From contig NZ_CP075080.1 in the NCBI RefSeq assembly GCF_023035295.1, positions 1 to 30,242 on the forward strand: a stretch of DNA of 30,242 bases, in the 5' to 3' direction. The notes beneath the pieces are model-generated. The model worked only from the letters and a program-made list of their open reading frames with translations, was not told where the DNA came from and ran no database searches. Positions 15,764-24,023 of this stretch are shown piece after piece; the first letter of the stretch is position 1, and each line of letters begins with the position of its first letter. Both the position numbers and the translations under genes were made by a program. This stretch comes from Borrelia coriaceae (GTDB taxonomy: Bacteria; Spirochaetota; Spirochaetia; Borreliales; Borreliaceae).

Positions 15764-16152
15764 AGGATTCCTATACAACAAGGTGGATTAGTTGTTTGGA
15801 TTTTAAGACTACTAAGTAAAGATTCAAACTGACTACAAAAACTTGTGTTTGCATTAGATTCATTACCAATAGGGTGATATGAAATTTCAAGATCATTAAT
15901 CTTCTCACTCTTTATCCGATCAAGACCAAATTCACGTATCACACCGGCTTGATTTAGTTTACAACCTATATAGTAATAAAGTAGTAATATCAGATGTGAG
16001 GAGGTAAGCATGTCAGCATTAATGCCTTTGGTAGTTATTATCATCTCAAGTAATTCTGTATAAGTTTCAAACTGAGTAAATGACAATACTTCTTCACTTA
16101 AATTAAGTAAACTTAATATCTTACTATGAAGTGTTTGCAATTCTGATGACAT
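15757..16152 (-). CDS. Head-tail adaptor-like protein (DUF3890 family)
   Basis: 131 aa, helical (LSLLNLSEEVLSFTQFETYTELLEMI in parts; HLILLLYYYIGCKLN), ending CCIGIL. Gene order after the major capsid gene and helical build fit the adaptor (gp6/gp15/XkdG-like) that docks on the portal. The LLLYYYIGC stretch is hydrophobic but short and more like a buried helix than a membrane span. ATG start with AGGAGAG upstream. Family number from memory; role inferred. Confidence 0.55.
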   Translation of the reverse strand: MSSELQTLHSKILSLLNLSEEVLSFTQFETYTELLEMIITTKGINADMLTSSHLILLLYYYIGCKLNQAGVIREFGLDRIKSEKINDLEISYHPIGNESNANTSFCSQFESLLSSLKIQTTNPPCCIGILK

Positions 16153-16175
16153 GTTTACTCCTCTCCTTACTAATA

Positions 16176-17153
16176 TTACTTTTGCTTAATATTAACGTGT
16201 AAAATAGTATTCTGTGTTGCTATGAGGCCACCTAGTACAAAATCAATGTATGAATGAGCAATATCAGTTGAATCTTTATCAACTTGTTCATTTGGCATTG
16301 GTAACATATACTTACTTGGTTTGAATTTAATTAATTCTGAATTTAATGGGTAAATTAATATCTGATGTGATAGTAAGTTAGATGTTTGAATATATACTTC
16401 TTGTCTATTATTAACAGCTTTAATAGTCTTGATAAGGAAATCTTCCCATGAATCAGTTGAAGAATAAACACTAGATGATGAAGTTTCAGTTGGTATTGCA
16501 TAAGGTTTAACTAATTTTAAACTTGTTTTTGGATCAACTAGTACCATAAACGGAGTAGAAAATTCATCACCAAGTTCTAATTTTGAAAGCCCCGTTTCAA
16601 TACTTTCAAATATCTTATCCATTTTATCTTTATTAGATGACTGCACTTCTTCTTTTACTTGATCAGGCATATTAAGCAGTCCATACATATTAGGAAGCAT
16701 ACGTTTTTGATTCTTACCATCTTTTTGTATTGAAACAGAACCAGTCAATATAAAGTGATTTATAAGCTTAATAATCTCATTACTTGCAAGCTTATATGCT
16801 TCCCTAAATGGAAGTAAATTATTATTTACATCACCTGCATAATCATTATTTTTATAAAATCCTTCAGAAGTTTGCTTCAAATGTCTAAACTTATATTGTA
16901 ATTTAAGATAGTTAAGTCTAACTGCTTCTGAACGAAAACCAATAGTAGCAATAGTATTAACTTCATTTACTAATGTTGTTGGATTAGCATTAAGAAAGGC
17001 ATCCCATTTTATTGTTTTTAAGTACCCTGTCTTTAAATCTACATCTTCAATTTGTTCACTAGAAAACCAATTATAAAATATTGGTAACTTTACTTCATTA
17101 AATATATTTGCTATCTCTTTAGCATAATAATTTTGATCATATAATTCTGACAT
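16176..17153 (-). CDS. Major capsid protein candidate
   Basis: 325 aa, soluble, no signal. It fits HK97-type capsid length and the position between head accessory genes and the neck module. Visible elements are an N-terminal helix region (YAKEIANIFNEVKLP), a long helix (EAYKLASNEIIKLINHF, about 115-131, the backbone-helix type), and a C-terminal domain with FMVLVDPKTSLKLVKPY and IYPLNSELIKFKPSKYMLPMP, which resembles the P-domain/A-domain end of encapsulin-like capsids ('lvvnp.d...l...'). The ATG has AAAGGAGG upstream, in keeping with high output. The DUF228 proteins just upstream are an alternative or an additional shell component. Confidence 0.6.
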   Translation of the reverse strand: MSELYDQNYYAKEIANIFNEVKLPIFYNWFSSEQIEDVDLKTGYLKTIKWDAFLNANPTTLVNEVNTIATIGFRSEAVRLNYLKLQYKFRHLKQTSEGFYKNNDYAGDVNNNLLPFREAYKLASNEIIKLINHFILTGSVSIQKDGKNQKRMLPNMYGLLNMPDQVKEEVQSSNKDKMDKIFESIETGLSKLELGDEFSTPFMVLVDPKTSLKLVKPYAIPTETSSSSVYSSTDSWEDFLIKTIKAVNNRQEVYIQTSNLLSHQILIYPLNSELIKFKPSKYMLPMPNEQVDKDSTDIAHSYIDFVLGGLIATQNTILHVNIKQK

Positions 17154-17173
17154 CTTTAACCTCCTTTAACTTA

Positions 17174-17749
17174 TTAACTTGGTTTACCTTTATTACCATA
17201 AATAGCTACATTTACTATGCAAAGCTTTTTTTCAGTATCAAGTTCGATTACATCTGATAAGGCCATGGCATTAATTTTGCCATTACTTGAATCATTTTTT
17301 TCAAGCTCACCATTTGTATTAAATTTAAGTTTGTCTTTTCTTTTTATACTACTGCTTTCTTTTGCTACTAAATACCCTTGAAAGTTATTTGTAATGGGAA
17401 TTACTGTAGCAGTATTAGTAAACTCATCTATGTCTATGCATATGCCATAAATGTCATCTTCACCACCAACTGCAACATGAGGTTCAAAGTGTGGTTGACC
17501 ATCACTTGATGTTGTATCTACAACTAGCTTTACTCCTCTTTTGTATGGATAGCCTTTAAAGAAGTAATTCTCTAATTTGTCATGCCTACTAGTTACAGTA
17601 CCACCTTGATTTTGTAAATGTCTATTTTTATCCCTAAAATCAACTTTATTACTAAAAACCCCAGCATCACTAGTAGGGTTTTTCATTTGTTTTTTTAATT
17701 TCTTAAGTTTTTCTTGATATTCAGTTACTAACTGAGTTACAGTTGACAC
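17174..17749 (-). CDS. DUF228 virion protein, paralogue 3
   Basis: 191 aa. One of three adjacent homologous genes. Shared core: DKLENYFFKGYPYKRGVKL (57-75) and YGICIDIDEFTNTATVIPI (101-119), then NNFQGYLVAK, and the C-terminal VAIYGNKG. The Gly/Val-rich beta core with a KGYPYKRGV entry looks like a capsid decoration or head-fibre protein (in shape like lambda gpD-type DUF2190 proteins, which also have 'A.T.I..GDpVYldgg' patterns), but this is inference. The start is GTG with AGGAGG upstream. It lies directly before the capsid gene and is probably strongly expressed. Confidence 0.65.
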   Translation of the reverse strand: MSTVTQLVTEYQEKLKKLKKQMKNPTSDAGVFSNKVDFRDKNRHLQNQGGTVTSRHDKLENYFFKGYPYKRGVKLVVDTTSSDGQPHFEPHVAVGGEDDIYGICIDIDEFTNTATVIPITNNFQGYLVAKESSSIKRKDKLKFNTNGELEKNDSSNGKINAMALSDVIELDTEKKLCIVNVAIYGNKGKPS

Positions 17750-17776
17750 TTTAACCTCCTAACCTTTTGCTTTACT

Positions 17777-18616
17777 TTAAGAAACTGCCTTATTACCATA
17801 AATGGCTATCTTTATTAAATACAGCTTATAATCCTCTTGTTGTTTCTTAGTATTATCATCACTAAGGTGTAATGTAAATATATCTGATAATGCAATTGCT
17901 TTAATTGAAACTGATGACGAACTAGATGCATTAATAACTTCTCCATTTGAATTAAAATCTAATTTATCACCAATAGAAACACCCGAAGAACTGCTAGCAA
18001 TTACATACCCTTCAAAATTATTTGTTATAGGTATTACTGTTGCTACATTAGTATGCTCATCAATGTCTATGCATATTCCATACATATTCTTACCATCAGA
18101 TACTTCAACTTGAACTTCATCAGATTTTTCAGTTTCAACTTTTAATTTAACCGCACGCTTGTATGGGAATCCTATAGCAGGGTATTCTTCTAACTTATCT
18201 GTACTACTTGATACAGATTGAGATATAGCATCAAATGTTAAGTTTTTATCTCTAAAATCAGTTTTAGCTTTAAATACTGACCTTTCATCATAATTAAAAC
18301 TTTTAGAATATTTCTTTAACTTTAATATAACGTCTTTCAATGACTTACCCTCGTCAGTTTCAAGTACTGCTGCTTGCCTTTTTCTTCTACTTCGTCCTCT
18401 TGTTCTAGAAGGTTGTTGTAATTCTTCTCCTTGTTCTTCGTCTTTTTGTTCATCATCATTGTCTTCATCATCTTCTTTTATTCGTTCTTGTTGTAACTGT
18501 TGTTTTAAAGTCTCAATCAGTTCATTATCATCCATGCCAGCATACATATCGGGTTCAAGTGTTCCATGTCCCAAATTAGGTACTAAGCTTGGATTGTGAT
18601 TACCCTTGTTACCCAC
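17777..18616 (-). CDS. DUF228 virion protein, paralogue 2 with charged N-terminal extension
   Basis: 279 aa, about 90 residues longer than its two paralogues. Residues about 34-90 contain an acidic/Gln-rich run (DDEDNDDEQKDEEQGEE) and then a very basic run (RTRGRSRRKRQ), which the neighbours lack. After that the family core follows: DKLEEYPAIGFPYKRAVKL, YGICIDIDEHTNVATVIPI, NNFEGYVIA, and IAIYGNKA at the end. The start is GTG, sharing its G with the upstream TAG (TAGTG), AGAGG 12 nt before. The extension could bind DNA or scaffold, or be cut off on maturation. An internal ATG at residue 23 is a possible second start. Confidence 0.65.
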   Translation of the reverse strand: MGNKGNHNPSLVPNLGHGTLEPDMYAGMDDNELIETLKQQLQQERIKEDDEDNDDEQKDEEQGEELQQPSRTRGRSRRKRQAAVLETDEGKSLKDVILKLKKYSKSFNYDERSVFKAKTDFRDKNLTFDAISQSVSSSTDKLEEYPAIGFPYKRAVKLKVETEKSDEVQVEVSDGKNMYGICIDIDEHTNVATVIPITNNFEGYVIASSSSGVSIGDKLDFNSNGEVINASSSSSVSIKAIALSDIFTLHLSDDNTKKQQEDYKLYLIKIAIYGNKAVS

Positions 18617-19182
18617 TATGAATTAAGGCCTCTGTTCCCAAATATACTTACAAGTGCTATATATAGTTTTTCATTGATTTCAAATGGCTTTGATAAGGCA
18701 ACTCCATTAACAGTACGAGAACCTGAACCACTGTCATTTTCAATCTCTCCATTTGAATCAAATTTAACTTTCCCACCAAGTGTAATAGAAGATTGACTAC
18801 TTTGTTTTACTACTAAATATCCAGTAAAGTTATTTGTTATAGGTATCACTGTAGCAGTATTAGTAAACTCATCAATATCTATGCATATACCATATAGATC
18901 ATCACCACCCCCGGCTTCAACACAAGGCTCATCACTATCATTTGCTTCGTAAGATAACTTAACACCACGTTTATATGGGTATCCTTTAACGGGATAATTT
19001 TCTAATTTGTCAACACTGCTAGTTAGAGTACCACCTTGATTTGCAAAGTGTACACTTTTGTCTTTAAAACCTATATCTACATGAAAAAGCCCAGCATCTC
19101 TATTAGGGTTTTTCATTAGATCTTGTATTTCTTTTACCTTTTTATCATATTCTTCTTTAAGTTTAGTTATAGTATCTGACAT
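18616..19182 (-). CDS. DUF228 virion protein, paralogue 1
   Basis: 188 aa. First of the three DUF228 genes in transcription order. N-terminal short coiled helix (LKEEYDKKVKEIQDLMKNPN), then DKLENYPVKGYPYKRGVKL, GGGDDLYGICIDIDEFTNT, NNFTGYLVVKQSS and VSIFGNRG. It is clearly a paralogue of the 17174 and 17777 genes; the 191-aa paralogue is the closest by length and N-terminus (KNPxxDAGxF motif in both). A virion surface or head-fibre role is likely from position between scaffold-like and capsid genes. ATG, AAGGAG upstream. Confidence 0.65.
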   Translation of the reverse strand: MSDTITKLKEEYDKKVKEIQDLMKNPNRDAGLFHVDIGFKDKSVHFANQGGTLTSSVDKLENYPVKGYPYKRGVKLSYEANDSDEPCVEAGGGDDLYGICIDIDEFTNTATVIPITNNFTGYLVVKQSSQSSITLGGKVKFDSNGEIENDSGSGSRTVNGVALSKPFEINEKLYIALVSIFGNRGLNS

Positions 19183-19196
19183 ATGTACTCATCTCC

Positions 19197-19868
19197 TTAA
19201 GCAGTTTTTTGTTTCCTAGATTTATAAAATTGATTTCTTTTTTCTTTATAAGCATTAGCAATAGAAATATTAAACTCACTAAAGTTTTGGGGAGTAAAAT
19301 TAGAATCTAAGATTGAGATATCCTCATTTGTTAAGGCTAGTTTAATCTCACCTTTTGAATTGACACTTGTAGATTGTATTCTTTTCTTTATATTTACTTT
19401 AGCAAGGTTTACAAGTTGTTCAAGTAATTCACCATCTAGATGACTAGTATCTCTTACCTTAGCAATAGCATAAATCTCTTCAATGGGTACATATTTTCTA
19501 ACAAGCTCCCTACGCTGTGCTTGCATTATGTCTTTTAATAAGTATCCCTTAGCAAGTAATGTCTCTTTATTAAAATGACTACTTAAATGCTTACGAGCTA
19601 AATTATCAATCTCATTAATACGAGAAGCTTCACTTAATAATTTATTTTCTTCTTCTAAACGCGCTTGTGACTCTGAAAGTTCTTTTGATATCCTTTCATT
19701 AATAGTTAAATTCTTACCTTCAGATTCTTTTGATGCTTTATATGCCTTATATTCTTCATATTCTTTTAAACTTAAAGTAATACTGTCTGTATTCTCTTTA
19801 TTACCCTCTGTATTTTGAATTAAAGTATCTTCTTGTGTACTGGCTACATCTTGTATTTCTTGATTCAT
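19197..19868 (-). CDS. Scaffold-like head protein (DUF1357 family)
   Basis: 223 aa. It has an acidic N-terminus, a coiled-coil region with heavy charge (about 45-100: LKEYEEYKAYKASKESEGK, ELSESQARLEEENKLLSEA), and a basic C-terminal tail (KEKRNQFYKSRKQKTA). That is typical for a capsid scaffold, which binds coat subunits through a basic helical C-terminus. It lies directly after the portal gene in transcription order. No protease motif is visible, so the head maturation protease is either absent or not recognised. DUF1357 is recalled from cp32. ATG start, AAAAGGAG upstream. Confidence 0.55.
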   Translation of the reverse strand: MNQEIQDVASTQEDTLIQNTEGNKENTDSITLSLKEYEEYKAYKASKESEGKNLTINERISKELSESQARLEEENKLLSEASRINEIDNLARKHLSSHFNKETLLAKGYLLKDIMQAQRRELVRKYVPIEEIYAIAKVRDTSHLDGELLEQLVNLAKVNIKKRIQSTSVNSKGEIKLALTNEDISILDSNFTPQNFSEFNISIANAYKEKRNQFYKSRKQKTA

Positions 19869-19879
19869 AAACTCTCCTT

Positions 19880-21082
19880 TTAGCTTTCATAAAAAAATAA
19901 TTTTGATCTTAAAGTCTCAAGTTCACTTTTACTTAACGTATTACTTGCTTCTAATTCCTTGTATTTAAGGGTTAATTCTATAAGTTTGGAATCTCTTTCA
20001 TACTTTTCTTCTTCAGTGAGCATATGCAATGAGTTAAATCTAATGTCTAAATAATAATATTTATTAAGTTTACTATTGCAATTAATTTCTAACTCTTCTT
20101 GAACACCTTTTAAAAAGTCGTAATAGTTAGATCTGTCCCCTTTACCATCACTACCAAGCCCCTTAACTTGTTCATTAAAGCTTCTAGTTAAAGGCTCCTT
20201 AGTATCAGCTCCTATCTTTGCTTTTACTAATGCTAAAGCCTCTTTTAAATAGGTTATGTCATACTTAATAACTTCAAGTGAAGCATCTGATGTACCACTA
20301 TAAAATATGCCGTCATTATTTAAATTATTTCTAAGTCTATATAGTTCTCTTTCAAGTTCATTATTTACACCTTTAAACTTGCTTATATGCTCATCATCAT
20401 TTCTTCTGAAGATATTAGTAAATAAACTTCCCTTATCAACACCCTTAGTTAAAAGATCTAGAGACGTTTTAGCATTAACTAAAGCATCTTGTAATTCTAC
20501 TAATGACTCATCTTTATAAAATAAAAAATTATGACTCTCTATTCTCTTTTCTATTTCTTTATATATTTGTTCAAAAAGATATATATTAAGCAAAAAGCTT
20601 TGTGTATAACATGGACTGTATGCTTTAAGTATATAGTCATAATTAGAGTGTATTATCACTCTACTCTTATGAATTTTTATTTCCTTATAAGATATCTGAT
20701 CGTTTTCATTTATTTTCAAATTGTATGTTATATAAGTAGCATCAGGCCCCTCATCACGAACACTGTTATAATCAAGATACATAAATCCAGTAGGAAATTC
20801 TTTATTTACTTCTAAGTGTAAATCTTGTAGTTGGTCTTCTGTTTTAACTAAAATATATCCAACACCATTAAAACGGTAACTGATTAGGCACTGAAATAAT
20901 GTTGCTTTTAATTCTATTTTTAATGATTCTAAAGCATCTTCAATAGACAAAGAAGTTGGAATTACACTATTTAAAGTGATCCCATTCTTAAGAACGTCTT
21001 CTGCTACATTTGAGATGTAATTTCTAAAGAATATTGAATACTTGTATAGATCTTTAGCATGAAATTTGAAATCTAATCTCAT
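19880..21082 (-). CDS. Portal protein (DUF1073-like)
   Basis: 400 aa. A portal is expected here, after the terminase genes, and the sequence fits: an early ALESLKIELKATLFQCLISYRFNGVGYILVK (in parts; about 48-80, the 'a..d.l..GnayI.i' section of portals), YDYILKAYSPCYTQSFLLNIYLFEQIYKEIE, and near the C-terminus GLGSDGKGDRSNYYDFLKGVQEELEINCNSKLNKYYYLDIRFNSL (in parts), like the 'GLnssgegd...YYd.i...Q' motif of DUF1073 portals. It forms the ring through which DNA enters. ATG start. The upstream gap contains TAGTTTTTGCTA (21126-21137). Confidence 0.8.
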   Translation of the reverse strand: MRLDFKFHAKDLYKYSIFFRNYISNVAEDVLKNGITLNSVIPTSLSIEDALESLKIELKATLFQCLISYRFNGVGYILVKTEDQLQDLHLEVNKEFPTGFMYLDYNSVRDEGPDATYITYNLKINENDQISYKEIKIHKSRVIIHSNYDYILKAYSPCYTQSFLLNIYLFEQIYKEIEKRIESHNFLFYKDESLVELQDALVNAKTSLDLLTKGVDKGSLFTNIFRRNDDEHISKFKGVNNELERELYRLRNNLNNDGIFYSGTSDASLEVIKYDITYLKEALALVKAKIGADTKEPLTRSFNEQVKGLGSDGKGDRSNYYDFLKGVQEELEINCNSKLNKYYYLDIRFNSLHMLTEEEKYERDSKLIELTLKYKELEASNTLSKSELETLRSKLFFYES

Positions 21083-21125
21083 TTATTCTTCTAACCTTTA
21101 ACCATAAGAAATATAACTCAATACT

Positions 21126-21137
21126 TAGTTTTTGCTA
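21126..21137 (+). repeat. TAGTTTTTGCTA element in portal-bdr gap
   Basis: Exact 12-base copy of the element also present at 5858 and 26346. It lies in the 160-bp gap between the portal start and the bdr pseudogene end, in the orientation opposite to the late genes. No gene was recognised in this gap. Confidence 0.6.
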
Positions 21138-21244
21138 AATTTTTTTAACAAAAAAAATAAGGGTTATGAAAAAAAATTTGTTGTTTAAATATGAATTTAA
21201 GAAGGGGATAATTAATTTACATTTACTTATTTTAAAATAGTGAC

Positions 21245-21900
21245 TTATTTAAAGATTAGTGTCAATAATATTCCTACACATATAGTAATAATTGTTCCTA
21301 GCATCCAATTATGCACTTTTAACGTACTCTTAAGTTCTGATGCTGTTTTATCTATTTTATTATCTAACTCCATTTTGTTAAGGTCTATTCATATCTATCT
21401 TATTATCTAAATCTTTGATATCTGATTTTAATTCACTTCTTACATTATCTATCTTATTATTATGCATTTAAATTATTCTCTACTTATTATCTAAATCTTT
21501 GATTATCTGAGTTCAATTCGTTGACAGATGTGATTTCAGATTTTAAGCTACGTTCTGTCATCTCTATTTTTAAATTCAAATTACTCTCAACACTATTAAT
21601 TTTAACTTCTATCTTCTTCTAATCTTTTCTCTACACCATCAATCTTCTCTTCTAATCCCTCTTCTCAACTTTTACACCATCAATCTTCTCTTCTAGTTTT
21701 TCAAATCTAAAATTAAAATTATTTTCTAAATACTCAATATCTTTGTAAGTAAGCTCATTATGGTAATATCTTTTGGATAGATCATTTGCAATAAAATCTT
21801 GCATTCCCATCCTTATAAATTCTTGGTATATTATATCCTCAGTTATATGCCCATTAAAAATTTGTACACTTCCAACAGACTGTAATGATGGTTCTTGCAT
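21245..21900 (-). pseudogene. bdr: Bdr repeat protein gene, broken by several frameshifts
   Basis: The intact 5' part (82 codons) begins MQEPSLQSVGSVQIF and contains the Bdr hallmark RYYHNELTYKDIEYLE, ending early at 21652. The rest continues in other frames: EEKIDGVEKRLEE, then VESNLNLKIEMTERSLKSEI, then DNVRSELKSDIKDLDNKID, and lastly the membrane anchor ELKSTLKVHNWMLGTIITI to LTLIFK and a stop at 21245. At least five frame breaks interrupt what was a full Bdr (conserved N-region, KID coiled-coil repeats, C-terminal membrane helix). Bdr proteins are inner-membrane repeat proteins of unknown role found on Borrelia plasmids. It lies inside the late operon between portal and large terminase. 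Only the truncated 82-aa product could be made. Confidence 0.8.
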
Positions 21901-21939
21901 AAAATCTCCTTATTTAATTATTATATAATATTTTATGCA

Positions 21940-23292
21940 TTATAGGAATCTTATTTTACTAAAATGCGCTTTAAGAGAGCGCATATTTAAATTTAGTAAC
22001 ATATATGATGCTGAAAGGCTATCTAATGAATCATCATCACTCTTATCATCCCCTTTATATTTATACATATCTGATATACTTGATTTACTTGAATAATCCA
22101 AAATACTAAGCCTTGAGGTTGCTAAGGGTTCTATCAGTGTAGCAATTCTTGTAAATTTATTACTTATAGGTTTTATCGGTGCAATCCTAAACTTATGATT
22201 CATACTTGATCTAAGTTTTACAAAGGTTTGTGTTACATTCCCATGTCCTGAAATATTATCTCTATCTTCAACATAAAGGGTATGCACATTTAGATTTCCT
22301 AATATAGTTTTGATTGTGTTTAACACCTTAGGATCACCAAATGGTAGTTTTTCTTGAAATAGAAATGCATAATACTTATTATCTACTCTTTCTAATACAC
22401 AAAGTGCAGTATTATCACCACCAATACTGTATGCGGGGTCTAGATATGCTATTGGATTTACAAATTCATGCTCACTTGTAACATTAATATTGGTAAATAT
22501 AGCATCACACGGAGCAACCCATTCGCCTAAAAGGACTTTGGCTTTATATGTTGGCTTGTCTTTATAAATTTCTTCTTGTGTTTTAATAAATTCTTTTGAA
22601 ATTAGATTATTATCATAAGTTGTAAAGTTATATGTAGAATAAGTATTAGTATTATCAATATAATCAGTTTTAAAAAAGTGGTCAGGACTGTCGGGGTTAG
22701 TATCAAAAATAATTGTTTGCATACCCACTCTAAGTCTTTTTAAACATTCTATTAATGTTTCTTTATGTAGAGTTGTTGCTTCATTTACATATATAAGAGC
22801 TGAGTTGCTTCCTCTAAATCTTTCAAAATCACTGGCCTTATCACCACCATAAAGGTTAACCCTTAATGAATCAAGTTCAAAATATGATGTATTAGAAAAC
22901 TTAGGTAAAAATGGGATATTTAGCATATTAGCAAGCTTTTCAAATTGACCTAAAACATTAATCTCTAATGATTTTTGTGAATTACCCAATATAAAATTAT
23001 TGGTATCTTGTTTATATAAATTTCTATTCTTAATCAAGATTTTTAAGAACAAATAACATGCTAAAAAGGTTTTTCCACTTGCAATGCCACCACTTAAGAT
23101 AATTTTACTCTGATTATTTATTTCTATAATGCGTATTACTTCAAGCTGTTTTTTAGTTAAATATTTACTCTCAAACCCTTTAAAATCAACTTCTACTTCT
23201 TTAAACTTAATATACTTTAATATATCAATCCCAAATTCACGTTTATAATCCCTTTGCATTTCTTTAAACATTGGTAATTTATATATATCCAT
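21940..23292 (-). CDS. terL: Terminase large subunit
   Basis: 450 aa, usual length. The ATPase domain has Walker A GGIASGKT at 68-75 and a Walker B ending in catalytic Glu (ALIYVNEAT, E171), followed by the motif III-like MQTIIFDTNPDSPDHFF. The nuclease domain begins AYLDPAYSIGGDNTALCV, with acidic residues D285 and D293, and continues LYVEDRDN with D343. The protein cuts the DNA concatemer and pumps it into the head through the portal; PBSX-type terminases use headful packaging. ATG start, 10 nt after the small subunit stop. All catalytic residues are present. Confidence 0.93.
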   Translation of the reverse strand: MDIYKLPMFKEMQRDYKREFGIDILKYIKFKEVEVDFKGFESKYLTKKQLEVIRIIEINNQSKIILSGGIASGKTFLACYLFLKILIKNRNLYKQDTNNFILGNSQKSLEINVLGQFEKLANMLNIPFLPKFSNTSYFELDSLRVNLYGGDKASDFERFRGSNSALIYVNEATTLHKETLIECLKRLRVGMQTIIFDTNPDSPDHFFKTDYIDNTNTYSTYNFTTYDNNLISKEFIKTQEEIYKDKPTYKAKVLLGEWVAPCDAIFTNINVTSEHEFVNPIAYLDPAYSIGGDNTALCVLERVDNKYYAFLFQEKLPFGDPKVLNTIKTILGNLNVHTLYVEDRDNISGHGNVTQTFVKLRSSMNHKFRIAPIKPISNKFTRIATLIEPLATSRLSILDYSSKSSISDMYKYKGDDKSDDDSLDSLSASYMLLNLNMRSLKAHFSKIRFL

Positions 23293-23302
23293 TTCTTAAC
23301 CT

Positions 23303-23848
23303 TTAAACTTGAAATTTAAAACGTGACTCTACATCTGTTGCTTTTAGCTTTTGCAGCATCTCATAATACAACTGCATTTTCTTAACTTCCCTTTCTTTTT
23401 TAAGTTGTGACAGTTGAAGTGTTAAGTCTTCATTACTATTTTCTTCTTGTGAATGTTCACACTCTTTAGAAAGACTTATAATCTTAGACTCTATTTTATC
23501 TATTTGATCATCATGAGTTTTAAGTTCTAACTCTACATATCTACTAAATGAATTTATAAATTCTATTCCTAGAAGGCTACGAGCCATACTAAACTGACTC
23601 TTTAGATCACGGGCTTGCGCATTACTACTTGTCGCATGAAGTAAGATATTAGTCAGAGTATCTTCATGAATAGTAAGTTTATTGTCTCTAACATATTCAG
23701 AATTGTCTTTAACCGCTTCCCATTTGTGTCTCATCTTACTTACATTCGCTTTTGAGACACCCATTTCCTTTGCAATATTACTGTCATTAAGCTTTCCTTC
23801 CTTAAAATACACAATATAATCATCAAATGATTTCTTTAGCCTACTCAT
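23303..23848 (-). CDS. Terminase small subunit
   Basis: 181 aa from the ATG at 23848. A TTG at 23881 would add 11 residues (LTYWLTCVKD) that look non-native. The N-terminal helix-turn-helix (FKEGKLNDSNIAKEMGVSKANVSKMRHKW in parts; about 16-45) is typical of small terminases that recognise the pac site. A coiled coil follows (DDQIDKIESKIISLSKECEH, then QLKKEREVKKMQ) for oligomerisation. It is the first gene of the long leftward late operon, immediately before terL. Two GTTAAC sequences sit in its leader (23862 and 23874). Confidence 0.75.
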   Translation of the reverse strand: MSRLKKSFDDYIVYFKEGKLNDSNIAKEMGVSKANVSKMRHKWEAVKDNSEYVRDNKLTIHEDTLTNILLHATSSNAQARDLKSQFSMARSLLGIEFINSFSRYVELELKTHDDQIDKIESKIISLSKECEHSQEENSNEDLTLQLSQLKKEREVKKMQLYYEMLQKLKATDVESRFKFQV

Positions 23849-23904
23849 ATCTTTAACACAAGTTAACCAATAAGTTAACAAAAATATAATTAATTAACAT
23901 AAAC

Positions 23905-23931
23905 TCTATAACAAAATAATAAACTTTGCAA
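23905..23931 (-). promoter_or_regulatory. Candidate late-operon promoter
   Basis: On the - strand, TTGCAA (23926-23931), a 15-nt spacer and TATAGA (23905-23910), about 57 nt before the small terminase ATG. The two GTTAAC motifs lie between the promoter and the gene. The spacer is short, so this is a weak call; the divergent mlp promoter lies on the other side. Confidence 0.35.
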
Positions 23932-23956
23932 AAACAATGCGTAAGCATCAATAATA

Positions 23957-24017
23957 TAGACTGATTATAAAATAATAATCTATAATAACTTAGATCATGT
24001 ATAAGATAGATAAGGAG
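23957..24017 (+). promoter_or_regulatory. mlp promoter and ribosome binding site
   Basis: TAGACT (23957-23962), 18-nt spacer, consensus TATAAT (23981-23986), then AAGGAG at 24012-24017, 6 nt before the ATG at 24024. It is a complete and strong-looking signal set in front of a gene whose 3' half is broken. Confidence 0.6.
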
Positions 24018-24023
24018 AATATT

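Noticed and set aside
21167..21241. Short + strand frame MKKNLLFKYEFKKGII in the portal-bdr gap
   Set aside because: 24 codons, poor ribosome binding site, low-complexity AT-rich DNA, no resemblance to a known peptide.
21601..21720. CRISPR-like spaced repeat (ATCAATCTTCTCTTCTA units)
   Set aside because: The repeats code for the KLEEKIDGV units of Bdr and have no unique spacers or cas genes.
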